DNA of 35,924 bases from a bacterium (lineage in GTDB: Bacteria > Planctomycetota > Planctomycetia > Pirellulales > UBA1268), in NCBI GenBank assembly GCA_029978085.1, contig JAPOJV010000016.1, positions 1 through 35,924 of the forward strand, read 5' to 3'. The notes beneath the pieces are model-generated. The model searched no databases. It saw nothing but the letters and a program-made list of their open reading frames with translations, and was not told where the DNA came from. The position numbers and the translations under genes were made by a program. Below, one piece after another: positions 15,182-27,490 of this stretch. The stretch's first letter is position 1. Each line of letters opens with the position of its first letter.

Positions 15182-18061
15182 ATGCCGCCTCCATCGTCAT
15201 CGCAGTTGTGGGATCTGCTCGCCCAGAGCCGCCTCGTCGCCCCGACGCAGCTGCAGTCGCTGCGGCAGAGCCATGCGTCGCTCCCCAATGCGGCCGCCGA
15301 CGACGCCAAGGCGGTCGCGCGATGGCTCGTGCAGCATGGTGCGATCACGATCTGGCAGGCCCGCCGGCTGATCGCCGGCAAGACGGGCCCGTTCTTCATC
15401 GGCGACTATCGCCTCCTGGATCAGCGGCCGGGCGACGGCGAGGCGGGGCTGTTCACGGCCCGGCACGAGCCGTCGGGCCGGGACGTGAGCCTCGTGCTGC
15501 TCAATGGCCGGCGGTGCGTCGATCCGATCGTCTGGACCGAGATCGTGAACCGCACGATGGCGGCCAATCGGGCCGTCGATCCGCTGCTCAGCCGCACGTG
15601 GGCGCTCGAGCAGGCCGGAGTCAACCGGTTCATCGTCTGCGAGCACGTGACAGGCGAGACGCTTGCCGCCGAACTGGCCCGGAGGGGACCGCTGCCGCTG
15701 GTCGAGGCGGGGCAGATCGCCCTCGCGGTGGCCACAGCCCTGGCCGAAGTGCATGCGGCGGGCAGCGTGCATGGCGGGGTGTCGCTCGATGCCGTGCTCC
15801 GCGATCCGGCGCGGGCCGACGGCACGGCAGCCGGGGTGCGGCTCCTTCAGTTTCCGCTGGTGGGCGATCCGCATGCGGTGCCACTGCGGCCGCTCATCGA
15901 CACGCCCGACCAGGTGAGCCGGCTCGGCACGCGGGCCTCGTTCGTCGCCCCGGAGCTCACTCGGCCCGGCGTGGCGGCCGACACGCGGTCCGATGTCTAC
16001 GCCCTCGGTTGTCTTCTGCATGCGTTGGTGTCGGGCCGCCCGCCCTGCTGGAAGGGCGAGCCGCGGTCCACGCTGCTCGAGGCGGCGACGGTGGGCCCGG
16101 CGCCGCTCGCGCCCCCTGCCGTGCCCATCGAGGTGGCGACGCTCATCGGGTATCTCACGGCCCGCGATCCCGCGGCCCGGTATCAGTATGCGGGCGACGC
16201 GGCCCAGGCGATCGCCGCCTGCTTCGGGCTGGCGGCTCCCGCGGTCGCGGCCATGCCGGAGTCCACCGTTGGTGCCGTCGACGCTGCTGCGGACCAGGCG
16301 TGGCCGGACGTGTCAGCTGCTCCCGTCGCGGCGGTGCGGTCGACGAGTGATTCCGCGGTGAAACGGAATCGCGGCAACGGCGCCGCACTGATCGCGGCCC
16401 TGCTGGTCGGTCTCGGACTTTCCGCCGCGGGGGGCTATTACGCGCTGTCATCGAAACCGGCTGGCGGTGGAGGACCGAAGCCGAGCGTGGAGCCGCCGCC
16501 CGGGGGCGAAACGACTGACACAGTCGATCGCGGCGCCGGAGAGCAAACGCCTGCGTCCGCAAAATCGAGCGAGACGTCGGTCGCCACCGAGACCGCCGTC
16601 GAGGGAAAAGGCGGTGCTGCCGCCGCTGCTGTCGAGGTGGGGCGCCGGCCGCCGGTGCAGGTCGTCGATGATCCGAATCTGCCATGGGAGTCGCCCACGA
16701 AGGGGCTGCCCCCAACGCTCGCCTACCTGCCGCCGAATGCGCAGTGGCTGCTGCTCGCGCGGCCAGCCGCGATGCTCGCCGACGACGAGGCGAACCTGTT
16801 CGTGAGGGCACTGGGACCGGAAGTCGAGGGGGCGGTCGCGGCTGGGGCGGCCCTCGCCGGCTGCGAACCTGCCGATCTCGAGAGTGTGCAGGCCGGCTGG
16901 CTGGCACCGAGTACGGAAGAGCTGGTGATGGGGCTCACGCTGCGACTCGTCGAGTCGAAGATGGTGCCCGACGACGAAGGCTTTCGGTCGCGGGCGTGGG
17001 CCGCGAAGCGGAGCGAGGAGATCGCGGGCGAGACGGTCTTCGTGGGCGGCGGTCGGGTCTTCTGGCTGCCCGAACGGGAGCGGGGCCGGGTGCTCGTCGT
17101 CGCGCCGCCACCACTCATGGAGGAGATCATTGCGGACGCTGCCGCAACGGAGTCTGGCCGCGAGAAGGGCGGTCTCGCCGTCTCGCTCGACCGTGATCTG
17201 GAGACGCTCGTGGAGATGCTCGATGCCGAGCGACACCTCATGCTCGCGGGCCTGCCACACCATCTGCTCACGAACGGCCGGCCGACCGCGCTCGTGGGCC
17301 CGCTCGCCCGGCTCGCCGAGCCGCTCGATGCGTTCTGCGGTGAGGACGTGAAGGCGGCGGCGGTGTCGCTGCATTTCGCCGACGATTTCTATGCCGAGGT
17401 CGATGCGGTCACGTCGCTCGATCTGCCGGCCGCGAAGGCTGCGCCGGTGCTCGCCGAGCGGCTTGCCCAGCTGCCCGACGACGTGGAGGCCTATTGCACG
17501 CGGCTGGCGCCCGATCCCTACGGCGGTCGGCTCGTGATGCGGCTGCCCGGAATGCTCCGGTCGCTCACGGCCAACCTGCGGGCTGGTGCCGAGCCGAATG
17601 GCGTCGTGCTCAACGTGGTGCTGCCGCGGCCTGCGGGGCACAACATCGCGCTGGCCGCTGAGCTCGCGCTGGCCCAGTCTCCCCTGGGGGCCGCGCCCGT
17701 CGCGGCTGCCACCGCGGCCGCCGCGACCGACGCCCTCGGCAAGCTCGAAAAGAAGATGACCCTGGTCTTTGCCAAGGACACGCTCGAGAAGACGATCCAG
17801 ATGATCTCCGACGAGGTGGGCGTGCCGATGGAGATCGTCGGTCCCGACCTGCAGTTGGAGGGCATCACGAAGAACCAGTCGTTCGGCCTCGATGAGCAGG
17901 ACAAGTCGGCGAAGGCGATCCTGAAGGTCGTGCTCCAGAAGGCCAACCCCGACGGCAAACTCGTGTATGTCGTCACCAAACAGGACGGCGCCGAGGCGAT
18001 CCTGATCACCACACGGGCCGCTGCCGAGAAGCGGCGCGACACCCTCGCCCCAGGCCAATGA
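15182..18061 (+). CDS. Membrane-anchored pseudokinase with secretin-N-like C-terminus
   Basis: A 959-residue planctomycete-style protein. Residues 1-70 are the helical leader seen before planctomycete Ser/Thr kinases ([20 protein letters not shown]). Residues ~72-350 follow the kinase fold, but the active-site residues are gone. The VAIK lysine region reads DVSLVLLN (101-108), the HRDLKPxN loop reads [11 protein letters not shown] (196-206) and no DFG is visible (LLQFPLVG, 221-228). Structural motifs APE (VAPEL, 255-259) and [19 protein letters not shown] (270-288) remain. One membrane helix (about 400-421) is followed by a low-complexity linker and a large external region. Residues ~855-945 ([20 protein letters not shown]) resemble STN/secretin N-terminal repeats. 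It probably binds or senses rather than phosphorylates. GAGAGGCGAGAG upstream supports the start. Confidence 0.85.
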   Translation: MPPPSSSQLWDLLAQSRLVAPTQLQSLRQSHASLPNAAADDAKAVARWLVQHGAITIWQARRLIAGKTGPFFIGDYRLLDQRPGDGEAGLFTARHEPSGRDVSLVLLNGRRCVDPIVWTEIVNRTMAANRAVDPLLSRTWALEQAGVNRFIVCEHVTGETLAAELARRGPLPLVEAGQIALAVATALAEVHAAGSVHGGVSLDAVLRDPARADGTAAGVRLLQFPLVGDPHAVPLRPLIDTPDQVSRLGTRASFVAPELTRPGVAADTRSDVYALGCLLHALVSGRPPCWKGEPRSTLLEAATVGPAPLAPPAVPIEVATLIGYLTARDPAARYQYAGDAAQAIAACFGLAAPAVAAMPESTVGAVDAAADQAWPDVSAAPVAAVRSTSDSAVKRNRGNGAALIAALLVGLGLSAAGGYYALSSKPAGGGGPKPSVEPPPGGETTDTVDRGAGEQTPASAKSSETSVATETAVEGKGGAAAAAVEVGRRPPVQVVDDPNLPWESPTKGLPPTLAYLPPNAQWLLLARPAAMLADDEANLFVRALGPEVEGAVAAGAALAGCEPADLESVQAGWLAPSTEELVMGLTLRLVESKMVPDDEGFRSRAWAAKRSEEIAGETVFVGGGRVFWLPERERGRVLVVAPPPLMEEIIADAAATESGREKGGLAVSLDRDLETLVEMLDAERHLMLAGLPHHLLTNGRPTALVGPLARLAEPLDAFCGEDVKAAAVSLHFADDFYAEVDAVTSLDLPAAKAAPVLAERLAQLPDDVEAYCTRLAPDPYGGRLVMRLPGMLRSLTANLRAGAEPNGVVLNVVLPRPAGHNIALAAELALAQSPLGAAPVAAATAAAATDALGKLEKKMTLVFAKDTLEKTIQMISDEVGVPMEIVGPDLQLEGITKNQSFGLDEQDKSAKAILKVVLQKANPDGKLVYVVTKQDGAEAILITTRAAAEKRRDTLAPGQ

Positions 18062-18095
18062 CCCCAGTGCATTCACCAGAGAGAGGACGAGCGAC

Positions 18096-19112
18096 ATGAT
18101 CATCGTCATGCAGGCCGAGGCGGCGGAGTCGGATCTCAAGCATGTCGTCGCGCGGGTCGAAGGTCTCGGCCTCCGGCCACACGTGATCGTGGGCACGGAG
18201 CGAACGGTCGTGGCCGTGGTCGGCGACGAGCGCGACGCCCAGATGAGCGGGCTGGAGACGCTGCCGGGCGTGGCGTCGGTGCTGCCGATCCTCGCGCCCT
18301 ACAAGGTGGCCAGCCTCGAGGTGCAGAGCGAGCCGACGGTCGTTCAGGCTGGCCCGCTGGTCGTCGGCGGTGGCCGCGTGGGCGTGATCGCCGGCCCCTG
18401 CTCGGTGGAGAGCCGCGAGCAGATCGTGCGGACGGCGCGGGCCGTGAAGGAAGCCGGTGCGCTCGGCCTGCGGGGTGGAGCGTTCAAGCCGCGGACGAGC
18501 CCCTACAGTTTCCAGGGCCTCAAGGAGCAGGGGCTGGAACTGCTCGCCGAAGCCCGCGAGGCGACGGGGCTGGCGATCGTGACGGAAGTCGTGTCGCCGG
18601 AAGACGTGCCTCTCGTGGCCCGGTATGCCGACGTGCTCCAGGTCGGGGCCCGCAACATGCAGAACTACCGGCTCTTGGAGGCCGTGGGCCGCACGCAGGT
18701 GCCGGTGCTGCTCAAGCGCGGCCCGGCGGCGACCGTCGAGGAACTGCTGCTCGCCGCGGAATACATCCTCGATGCCGGCAACCGGCAGGTCATGCTCTGC
18801 GAGCGGGGCATCCGCACGTTCGAGACCCACACCCGCTTCACGCTGCCGCTGGCGACGGTGCCCTGGCTGCATGCCCGCACGCACCTGCCGGTGGTCGTCG
18901 ATCCGAGCCACGGCACGGGGCATGCAAATCTCGTGGAGAGCATGGCGGCGGCGAGCGTGGCGGCCGGCGCCGACGGCCTGATCGTCGAGGTGCATCCCGA
19001 CCCGAAGTGCGCTGCCAGCGACGCCGCCCAGACGCTCGATATTCCGGCATTCCAGCGGATGATGGACGTCTGCCGTCGCGTCGCCACCGCCGTCGGCCGC
19101 ACGCTGGGGTAG
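18096..19112 (+). CDS. aroF: 3-deoxy-7-phosphoheptulonate (DAHP) synthase
   Basis: First step of the shikimate pathway, condensing phosphoenolpyruvate with erythrose 4-phosphate. The 338-residue protein has the ferredoxin-like N-terminal domain (about 1-70, [20 protein letters not shown]) typical of the type I-beta class. The barrel follows with AGPCSVES (99-106, containing the metal-ligand cysteine C102), [16 protein letters not shown] (PEP binding), LKRGPAAT, and the metal-site segment [11 protein letters not shown] ribosome site (GAGAGGACGAG) precedes the ATG. It lies 34 bases after the pseudokinase gene. Its stop codon is separated by one base from the stop of the convergent mgtE gene. 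Confidence 0.95.
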   Translation: MIIVMQAEAAESDLKHVVARVEGLGLRPHVIVGTERTVVAVVGDERDAQMSGLETLPGVASVLPILAPYKVASLEVQSEPTVVQAGPLVVGGGRVGVIAGPCSVESREQIVRTARAVKEAGALGLRGGAFKPRTSPYSFQGLKEQGLELLAEAREATGLAIVTEVVSPEDVPLVARYADVLQVGARNMQNYRLLEAVGRTQVPVLLKRGPAATVEELLLAAEYILDAGNRQVMLCERGIRTFETHTRFTLPLATVPWLHARTHLPVVVDPSHGTGHANLVESMAAASVAAGADGLIVEVHPDPKCAASDAAQTLDIPAFQRMMDVCRRVATAVGRTLG

Positions 19113-19113
19113 C

Positions 19114-20454
19114 TCACCCGAGCAGGAGCACCGAGATGCCGGTGTAGAGCACGATGCCGACGATGTCGACCACGGCCGACACGAACGGGTTGCTCATGAG
19201 CGCGGGGTCGAGGCCGATCGAGCGGAAGAGCAGGGGGAGGCCGGAGCCCACGAGCGTGCCGAGCATCACGACACACAGGATCGTGATCGGGATCACGAGC
19301 GCGTGGACGGGCGATGGCGCGTAGACGAGCGCGAGGAGATAACCGGGCGCCGCGAGCAGGCCGCCCAGCAGGAGGCCGAGGGCGAACTCGCGGCGAAGGA
19401 TCCGCGGCCAGTCGGAGAGCTTGCAGTCGCCGGAGGAGAGGGCGGTGATCACGAGCGTGGCCGACTGGTTGCCGGAGTTGCCGCCGCTGGCGATCACGAG
19501 CGGGATGAAGGCGATCAGCCAGGCGTGGGTGATCGGCGACTTGGCCAGCACCATCGCGGTGAGGGCGGCGGTGGCGAACAGGATCGCGAGCCACACGCCC
19601 CGCTTCCAGGTCATCGAGATGATCGCGGCCTCGAGGTAGCTCTCGCCGAGCGGGGCGATGGCGGCGATCCGCTGGGCGTCGTCGGTGGCGTCCTGCCGGA
19701 CGGCGTCGAGCACGTCGTCGTGGGTCACGATACCGACGAGCCTGTTGCGGTCGTCAACGACCGGGATGGCGATGAAGTCGAACCGGGCGAGTGCGTCCAC
19801 CACCTTCTCGCTCGGCTCGTCCACCCGCACGGCGATCACGTCCCGCTGCATGAGATCGGCCACGAGGGCCGTGGGCCGGGCGAGGATCAGGTCGCGGAGC
19901 GAGACGAAGCCCACGAGCTTCCGTTCGGCATCCAAGACGTAGATGTAGTAAATCGACTCGCTGTCGGGCGCCTGCGACCGCAGCCGCGTGATCGCCTCGC
20001 CGGCCGTGATGTCGGCGGGGAGCGAGGCGTATTCCGTCGTCATCAGTGAGCCGGCCGAGCCCTCCGGGCAGGAGAGCAGCATCCGGATGTCGTGTCGCTC
20101 GGCCTTGGCGACGAGCGGCAGAATCTCCTCGACGAACTCCGGGTCGAGTTCGCGGAGCAGGTCGTCGCGGTTGTCGGCCGCCATCCATTCGAGCAGGGCG
20201 CCGAGGTGGGGCCGGTCGCCCGCCTTCACGAGCTCGACCTGGCGGGCCATCGGGTAGTAGGGAAAGACCTCCGCCTGCCGCTCGACAGGCATCGCGTCGA
20301 GCATCCGCCACAACTCGTGGTCGTCGAGCCCTTCGGAAAACTCCGCCACCGTCGCCGGGTGCAGCTCCTCGGCCACCTCGCGCAGCCCCGCCGTGTCGCC
20401 CTCCGCGAGCATCACGCGGAGTTCCGGGATCAGGATGGGGTTGGCGGCCGGCAT
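19114..20454 (-). CDS. mgtE: Magnesium transporter MgtE
   Basis: Mg2+ channel of the inner membrane, 446 residues from ATG at 20454, the normal family length. The order is complete: helical N domain (about 1-125), two CBS domains ([20 protein letters not shown] onward to about 255) that sense internal magnesium, a plug helix, and five membrane helices. The pore carries [11 protein letters not shown] and the conserved acidic [20 protein letters not shown] longer frame from 20637 adds 61 residues with no family match. The ribosome site is weak (CCCCTCCCGC before ATG), so translation may use a short leader. The gene diverges from the di-haem cytochrome gene with 64 bases between starts. Confidence 0.94.
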   Translation of the reverse strand: MPAANPILIPELRVMLAEGDTAGLREVAEELHPATVAEFSEGLDDHELWRMLDAMPVERQAEVFPYYPMARQVELVKAGDRPHLGALLEWMAADNRDDLLRELDPEFVEEILPLVAKAERHDIRMLLSCPEGSAGSLMTTEYASLPADITAGEAITRLRSQAPDSESIYYIYVLDAERKLVGFVSLRDLILARPTALVADLMQRDVIAVRVDEPSEKVVDALARFDFIAIPVVDDRNRLVGIVTHDDVLDAVRQDATDDAQRIAAIAPLGESYLEAAIISMTWKRGVWLAILFATAALTAMVLAKSPITHAWLIAFIPLVIASGGNSGNQSATLVITALSSGDCKLSDWPRILRREFALGLLLGGLLAAPGYLLALVYAPSPVHALVIPITILCVVMLGTLVGSGLPLLFRSIGLDPALMSNPFVSAVVDIVGIVLYTGISVLLLG

Positions 20455-20466
20455 GCGGGAGGGGCC

Positions 20467-20472
20467 TATACT
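20467..20472 (+). promoter_or_regulatory. Candidate -10 box before the di-haem cytochrome gene
   Basis: TATACT, one mismatch from TATAAT, lies 46 bases upstream of the cytochrome start at 20519 in the divergent spacer with mgtE. The same hexamer occurs before the ABC transporter at 25540. No clear -35 box is visible. Confidence 0.35.
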
Positions 20473-20518
20473 GCGATCGGTTTGCGGTCGGTCTCGAAAT
20501 ATTCCCTCGAAGTATGCC

Positions 20519-23313
<2,795 letters not shown>

Positions 23314-23322
23314 TCGTCCGGG

Positions 23323-23415
23323 CTACAGCGGCTTCGCACGCAGGTCGCGGAACTCGACCTTCAGCACGAGGCCGGGAGCCCCGGAGGTCGACGTCCATGG
23401 CTGCTTTCCGATGGG
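23323..23415 (-). pseudogene. Possible gene remnant directly after cysS
   Basis: After the cysS stop codon the same frame stays open for 30 codons to a second TAG at 23325-23323. It has no start codon. The predicted peptide contains TSTSGAPGLVLKVEFRDL and ends RAKPL, which reads like the last strand of a secreted beta-sandwich protein (planctomycete DUF1080-type proteins often end in a similar way). It may be the 3' end of a gene whose body was deleted, or chance. Low certainty. Confidence 0.25.
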
Positions 23416-24987
23416 CTACTTCTTCGTCCAGCCGGTGCCGTCGGGGCGGTCTTCCAGCACGATGCCCGCCTCCGTGAGCTTGTTGCGGACGAGGTCGGCC
23501 GTGGCGAAGTCCTTCGACTTCCGGGCATTGGCCCGGATCTCGATGATGAGATCCATCAGCTTGCCCACGAGTGCCTCGTCGGCACCGCCACTGGCTGACT
23601 GCGGGGCCTTGAGGAACAGGCCGAGCGTGCCGGTCAGTTCGCGAAGCACGAGCATCATCGCGTCCAGCGACGCCAGTTCGGCCGCAGGCTTCTTCGCCTC
23701 GAGGCCGTGCTGGTCGATGAACTTGTTGGCCGTGCGGACGAAGTCGAAGAGTGTGGCGATCGCGATCGCCGTGTTGAAGTCGTCGTCCATCGCGGCCAGA
23801 AACTTCGTGCGGAGTTCCCGCACGTCTTCGCCGACGGTCCCCGCGGTGGCGTCCCCCTCGCGGCGGCTGCGGCAGGGCAGGGCGTAGAACGACTTGCCAC
23901 TGATGCGCTCGGAGCGGGCGAAGAGCCGCTCGAACGCCTCCATCGCCCGAGCGCTTTCTCCAAGCGGTTCCTCGCCGAAGTGGATCGGGCTGCGGTAGTG
24001 TGTCGAGAGCAGGAGCAGCCGGATCACCTCCGGGCGGTGGCGGGTGAGCAGGTTTTTGAAGGGCTCGGCGCCGGTGGACTTGGAGATCTTGGTCGCGGCC
24101 TGCGCAGCGGCATCATCGGCCGCCGACGGCTCACCGCCGCGCGGCCGGCCGCCGACCTTGCCCGCGGCGCCCGCCGCCTGCATCAGGCCGTTGTGCATCC
24201 AATACGTGGCCATCGGGCAGTCGTGGAGCGACTCGCTCTGGGCGATCTCGTTCTCATGATGCGGAAACACGAGGTCGAGCCCGCCCCCGTGGATGTCGAA
24301 GTGGGGGCCGAGGATCGCCTTGCTCATCGCCGAGCACTCGATGTGCCAGCCCGGCCGTCCCTTGCCCCAGGGGCTGTCCCACGACGGCTCGCCCGGCTTC
24401 GCCTGCTTCCAGAGGGCGAAGTCGGCGGCCGACCGCTTCCGCTCCGCGGTCGAGCCCCCTTCGCCCTGCGTTTGATCGACCGAGCGGTTGGTGAGCTTGC
24501 CGTAGTCGGCATCCTGCGTGACGTCAAAGTACACGTCGCCGTCGCTGGCGTAGGCACAGCCCTTGGCGATCAGCCCCTCGATGAAGGCGATGATCGTGCC
24601 GATGTGCTCGGTGGCCTTCGGCATCGAGTCGATGCTCTCGACGCCGAGGCAGGCGAGATTGTCGAGGTAGTCGGCCGTCATCTCCTCGGCCAGCTTCGCC
24701 ATCGTCGTGCCGCGGGCCGCACTCTCGGCGATGATCTTGTCGTCCACGTCGGTGATGTTGACCACCCACGTGACCGACCAGCCGGAATAGGTCAGATAGC
24801 GTTTGACGGTGTCGAAGATCACCGGGCCGACCATGTGACCGATGTGGCTCGGCTTGTAGACGGTGGGGCCACAGAGATACATCCCCACGTGGCCCGGCTT
24901 CACCGTGACGAGCGGCGTCTTTTTCTTCGTGAGCGTGCTGTAGATCTCGATCGGGGGCAGGGCCGTCGTCGCCTCGGTCTTCGCCAT
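23416..24987 (-). CDS. cysS: Cysteinyl-tRNA synthetase
   Basis: Charges tRNA-Cys with cysteine. The class I enzyme has 523 residues. Its HIGH motif is PSHIGHM (HIGH at 48-51) and the zinc-ligand region includes MYLCGPTVY (C39), GWHIECSAM and [10 protein letters not shown]. The KMSKS motif reads KISKS at 300-304. Between HNGLMQ (265-270) and KISKS there is an extra segment of about 28 residues rich in Ala and Gly ([20 protein letters not shown]...), where normal enzymes have about six residues. A second small insertion lies near 370-390 ([17 protein letters not shown]). The total length is above the usual ~465. It starts 43 bases after ispF and the pair is probably co-transcribed. Confidence 0.95.
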   Translation of the reverse strand: MAKTEATTALPPIEIYSTLTKKKTPLVTVKPGHVGMYLCGPTVYKPSHIGHMVGPVIFDTVKRYLTYSGWSVTWVVNITDVDDKIIAESAARGTTMAKLAEEMTADYLDNLACLGVESIDSMPKATEHIGTIIAFIEGLIAKGCAYASDGDVYFDVTQDADYGKLTNRSVDQTQGEGGSTAERKRSAADFALWKQAKPGEPSWDSPWGKGRPGWHIECSAMSKAILGPHFDIHGGGLDLVFPHHENEIAQSESLHDCPMATYWMHNGLMQAAGAAGKVGGRPRGGEPSAADDAAAQAATKISKSTGAEPFKNLLTRHRPEVIRLLLLSTHYRSPIHFGEEPLGESARAMEAFERLFARSERISGKSFYALPCRSRREGDATAGTVGEDVRELRTKFLAAMDDDFNTAIAIATLFDFVRTANKFIDQHGLEAKKPAAELASLDAMMLVLRELTGTLGLFLKAPQSASGGADEALVGKLMDLIIEIRANARKSKDFATADLVRNKLTEAGIVLEDRPDGTGWTKK

Positions 24988-25030
24988 CTCGTCTCGTCGC
25001 TCCAGTGTCAGGTCGTCGGGTTTCGTCCGC

Positions 25031-25504
25031 CTACCGCTCGATCAGCACGACGCACTCGGCGCCGATCGCCAGTTCCTCGCCGATCGGCCCGACCGATTCG
25101 CCCGTCTTGGCCTTGAGCCAGACGGCCTCCTCGACGATGCCGAGCACCTCGGCGATCCGGCGGCGGATCGCAGGACGGTGCGGCAGGATTTTGGGACGCT
25201 GGGCAAAAATCACGCAATCCAGATTTACGATTCGCCATCCCGCGGCCGCCACGCGGTCGGCAGCCGCCCGCAGCATCGTCGCGGAGTCACGGCCCCGGTT
25301 GGCCGGGTCGGTGTCGGGAAACAGCTCGCCGATGTCGCCGAGAGCTGCCGCGCCGAGCAGGGCGTCGGTGATCGCATGCAGGAGCACGTCGGCATCGCTG
25401 TGGCCGATGGCCCGGCGGTCGTGGGGGATGGTGATCCCGCCGATCACGAGGCCGTCGCCGGGGCCAAGCCGGTGCGTGTCGTGACCAAGACCGACGCGGT
25501 GCAT
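25031..25504 (-). CDS. ispF: 2-C-methyl-D-erythritol 2,4-cyclodiphosphate synthase
   Basis: Fifth step of the MEP pathway to isoprenoids. The 157-residue protein has the zinc-site residues D9 and H11 in GLGHDTHRLGPG, and GHSDADVLLHAITDALLGAA followed by LGDIGELFPDTDP, the full IspF signature. Length is normal and the protein forms homotrimers in this family. It is encoded upstream of cysS on the same strand. Its start codon and the ABC transporter start at 25552 are divergent with 47 bases between. Confidence 0.96.
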   Translation of the reverse strand: MHRVGLGHDTHRLGPGDGLVIGGITIPHDRRAIGHSDADVLLHAITDALLGAAALGDIGELFPDTDPANRGRDSATMLRAAADRVAAAGWRIVNLDCVIFAQRPKILPHRPAIRRRIAEVLGIVEEAVWLKAKTGESVGPIGEELAIGAECVVLIER

Positions 25505-25539
25505 GCTCTGTGTCTCCCGGGGGCGGCTCCGTTTTCACC

Positions 25540-25545
25540 TATACT
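25540..25545 (+). promoter_or_regulatory. Candidate -10 box; possible leaderless start of ABC operon
   Basis: TATACT ends six bases before the ATG at 25552, so a transcript initiated from it would begin at or next to the start codon. No ribosome-binding purine stretch is present between them. No convincing -35 box is visible. Confidence 0.35.
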
Positions 25546-25551
25546 CGCCGC

Positions 25552-26601
25552 ATGCACAATACCGCTGATGCGACAGACAGGCCGTCTCTGGAAGCAGTCA
25601 TTCGCGTCGAGGGGCTGGCCAAGGAGTATCGCGTCTACGACAAGCCGGAAGGGCTTGGGGCGAGCCTGCGCGGGCTCTTCCACCGGAAGAGCCGGGCCGT
25701 GGAGGCGCTCAGGGGTGTTGATCTCACGGTCAATCGCGGTGAGTTCGTGGCCCTGCTCGGGCCCAACGGCGCCGGGAAGACGACGTTCCTCAAGCTGCTC
25801 TCCGGGATCATCACGCCCTCGCGGGGCACCGCCCGTGTGCTCGGCCATGTGCCCTGGGAGCGGGCCGACGACTTCCGCCGCCGATTCGCCCTCGTGATGG
25901 GGCAGCGGAACCAGCTCTGGTGGGACCTGCCCGCCGCCGAGAGTTTTCGCTTGCACAAGGAGATCTACCGGCTCGATGCGGCCCGGTTCGAGCGGGTGCG
26001 GGACGAACTTGTCGATCTACTCGGTGTTCGGAAGCTGATCCTGCAGCCCGTGCGGGAGCTGTCGCTCGGCGAGCGAATGAAACTGGAACTGGTGGCCGCG
26101 CTGCTCCACGAGCCCGAGGTGCTCTTCCTCGACGAGCCGACGATCGGTCTCGACGTCGTGGCCCAGCACACGATCCACGAGTTCCTTCGGCACGTGCAGG
26201 CCGAGCGGCGGACGACCGTGATGCTCACCACGCACTACATGAAGGACGTGGCCGCACTCTGCGAGCGGGTCGTGGTGATCACGCACGGCGACATCCTCTA
26301 CGACGGCTCGCTCGCCGAGATCGTCGATCGGTTCACGACGCACAAGATCGTCACGCTCGACCTCGACGAGCCGCCGGCCCCCGGTGCGCTCGAGCGATTC
26401 GGATTTCCGTGTGAGATCCGCGGGCCGCAGGTCGTCATGCGGATCGACCGCAGCCGGATCGCCGACGTGCTGCCCGAGATCCTGCGAGGCGCGGGCGTCC
26501 GCGACGTATCGGTCGAGGACGTGCCGCTCGAGGAGATCGTGGCCGGCCTGTTCCGCTCGGGGAGAACGCGGCCGGCCGAGCCGGCGGAGGCCACGGCATG
26601 A
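25552..26601 (+). CDS. ABC transporter ATP-binding protein
   Basis: ATPase subunit of an export-type ABC transporter, 349 residues. Motifs: Walker A GPNGAGKTT (70-78), Q-loop MGQRNQLWWDLP (117-128), signature LSLGERM (170-176), Walker B LFLDEPTIGLD (191-201) and the switch histidine in LTTHYMKD. A C-terminal regulatory extension (about 255-349) follows. The QRNQLWWDLP loop together with the two permeases downstream fits the NatA-like/DUF990 subgroup. Its stop overlaps the first permease start (ATGA at 26598-26601). An upstream GTG at 25510 is possible but adds an unlikely 14 residues. The cargo is unknown. Confidence 0.92.
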   Translation: MHNTADATDRPSLEAVIRVEGLAKEYRVYDKPEGLGASLRGLFHRKSRAVEALRGVDLTVNRGEFVALLGPNGAGKTTFLKLLSGIITPSRGTARVLGHVPWERADDFRRRFALVMGQRNQLWWDLPAAESFRLHKEIYRLDAARFERVRDELVDLLGVRKLILQPVRELSLGERMKLELVAALLHEPEVLFLDEPTIGLDVVAQHTIHEFLRHVQAERRTTVMLTTHYMKDVAALCERVVVITHGDILYDGSLAEIVDRFTTHKIVTLDLDEPPAPGALERFGFPCEIRGPQVVMRIDRSRIADVLPEILRGAGVRDVSVEDVPLEEIVAGLFRSGRTRPAEPAEATA

Positions 26602-27488
26602 GCTCCGACGCGTCGCCCACCGCCATCCGCTCCGGCCGGCTCGCCGAGTGTGCCACGCGGCTGCGCATCTGGTGGACGATGCTCGCGATCTGCCTGGAGG
26701 AGCGGCTCGCCTACCGGGGCGACTTCATCCTCGGTACCGCGATGCGATTCCTGCCGATCGTCACGCAGGTCTTCCTCTGGACGGCGGTGTTCGCGGCCAC
26801 CAGCCGCTCCGACATCGCGGGCTACTCGAAGACCGACATCGTGGCCTACTACCTGCTCACGATGGTCACGCGGGCCTTCTCCAGCATGCCGGGCCTCGCC
26901 GGCGGCGTCTCCCGGAGCATCCGCGACGGCTCCATCAAGAAGTACCTCGTGCAGCCGGTCGACTACGTGTCGTTTTTGCTGGCCGCCCGGATCGCCCACA
27001 AGCTCGTCTACTACGCCGTCGCGATCCTGCCGTTCGCGGTCGTGTTCTGGATCTGCCGCAGCTATTTTCCGCCGGTGCCCGATGCCGCCACGATCGCGGC
27101 CTTCGTCGCGTCGCTCCTGCTCTCGTTCCTGCTCGGCTTCTTCATGGAGGCGACGCTCGGCATGCTCGGGTTCTGGGTGCTGGAGGTGTCGAGCATCGTG
27201 TTTGCCTACATGCTCGTGCAGTATCTGCTTTCAGGCCACATGTTCCCGATCGACATGCTCGCCGGCATCCCCACGGGCATCGCGGGGGTGGACGTGGCCG
27301 ACGTCGTTCGCTGGCTCCCGTTCGAATACACGGCCTACTTTCCGGCGGCGGTCTGGCTCGGAAAGGTGCAAGGGGCCGAACTCGGTCGCGCCCTGGCGAT
27401 CGAGGCTGCCTGGGTCATCGTCATGGCGGTGGCGTGTCGGATCGTCTGGTGGCGGGGTACGCGGCGGTACTCGGCTTACGGAGGCTGA
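26598..27488 (+). CDS. ABC-2 family permease, subunit 1 (DUF990-like)
   Basis: Membrane subunit of 296 residues with about six hydrophobic helices (for example MRFLPIVTQVFLWTAVFAAT, LVYYAVAILPFAVVFWICRS and LLLSFLLGFFMEATLGMLGF). The cytoplasmic segment GGVSRSIRDGSIKKYLVQPVDYVSF is characteristic of the ABC2_membrane_6/DUF990 group, which works as a pair of unlike permeases with one ATPase. It is translationally coupled to the ATPase gene by a four-base overlap and is followed two bases later by the second permease. Substrate unknown. Confidence 0.87.
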   Translation: MSSDASPTAIRSGRLAECATRLRIWWTMLAICLEERLAYRGDFILGTAMRFLPIVTQVFLWTAVFAATSRSDIAGYSKTDIVAYYLLTMVTRAFSSMPGLAGGVSRSIRDGSIKKYLVQPVDYVSFLLAARIAHKLVYYAVAILPFAVVFWICRSYFPPVPDAATIAAFVASLLLSFLLGFFMEATLGMLGFWVLEVSSIVFAYMLVQYLLSGHMFPIDMLAGIPTGIAGVDVADVVRWLPFEYTAYFPAAVWLGKVQGAELGRALAIEAAWVIVMAVACRIVWWRGTRRYSAYGG

Positions 27489-27490
27489 CG

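Noticed and set aside
13518-15200. Long minus-strand frame overlapping gdhA
   Set aside because: Its sequence is Arg/Pro/His-rich frame shadow; the adjacent frame encodes the dehydrogenase with full motifs.
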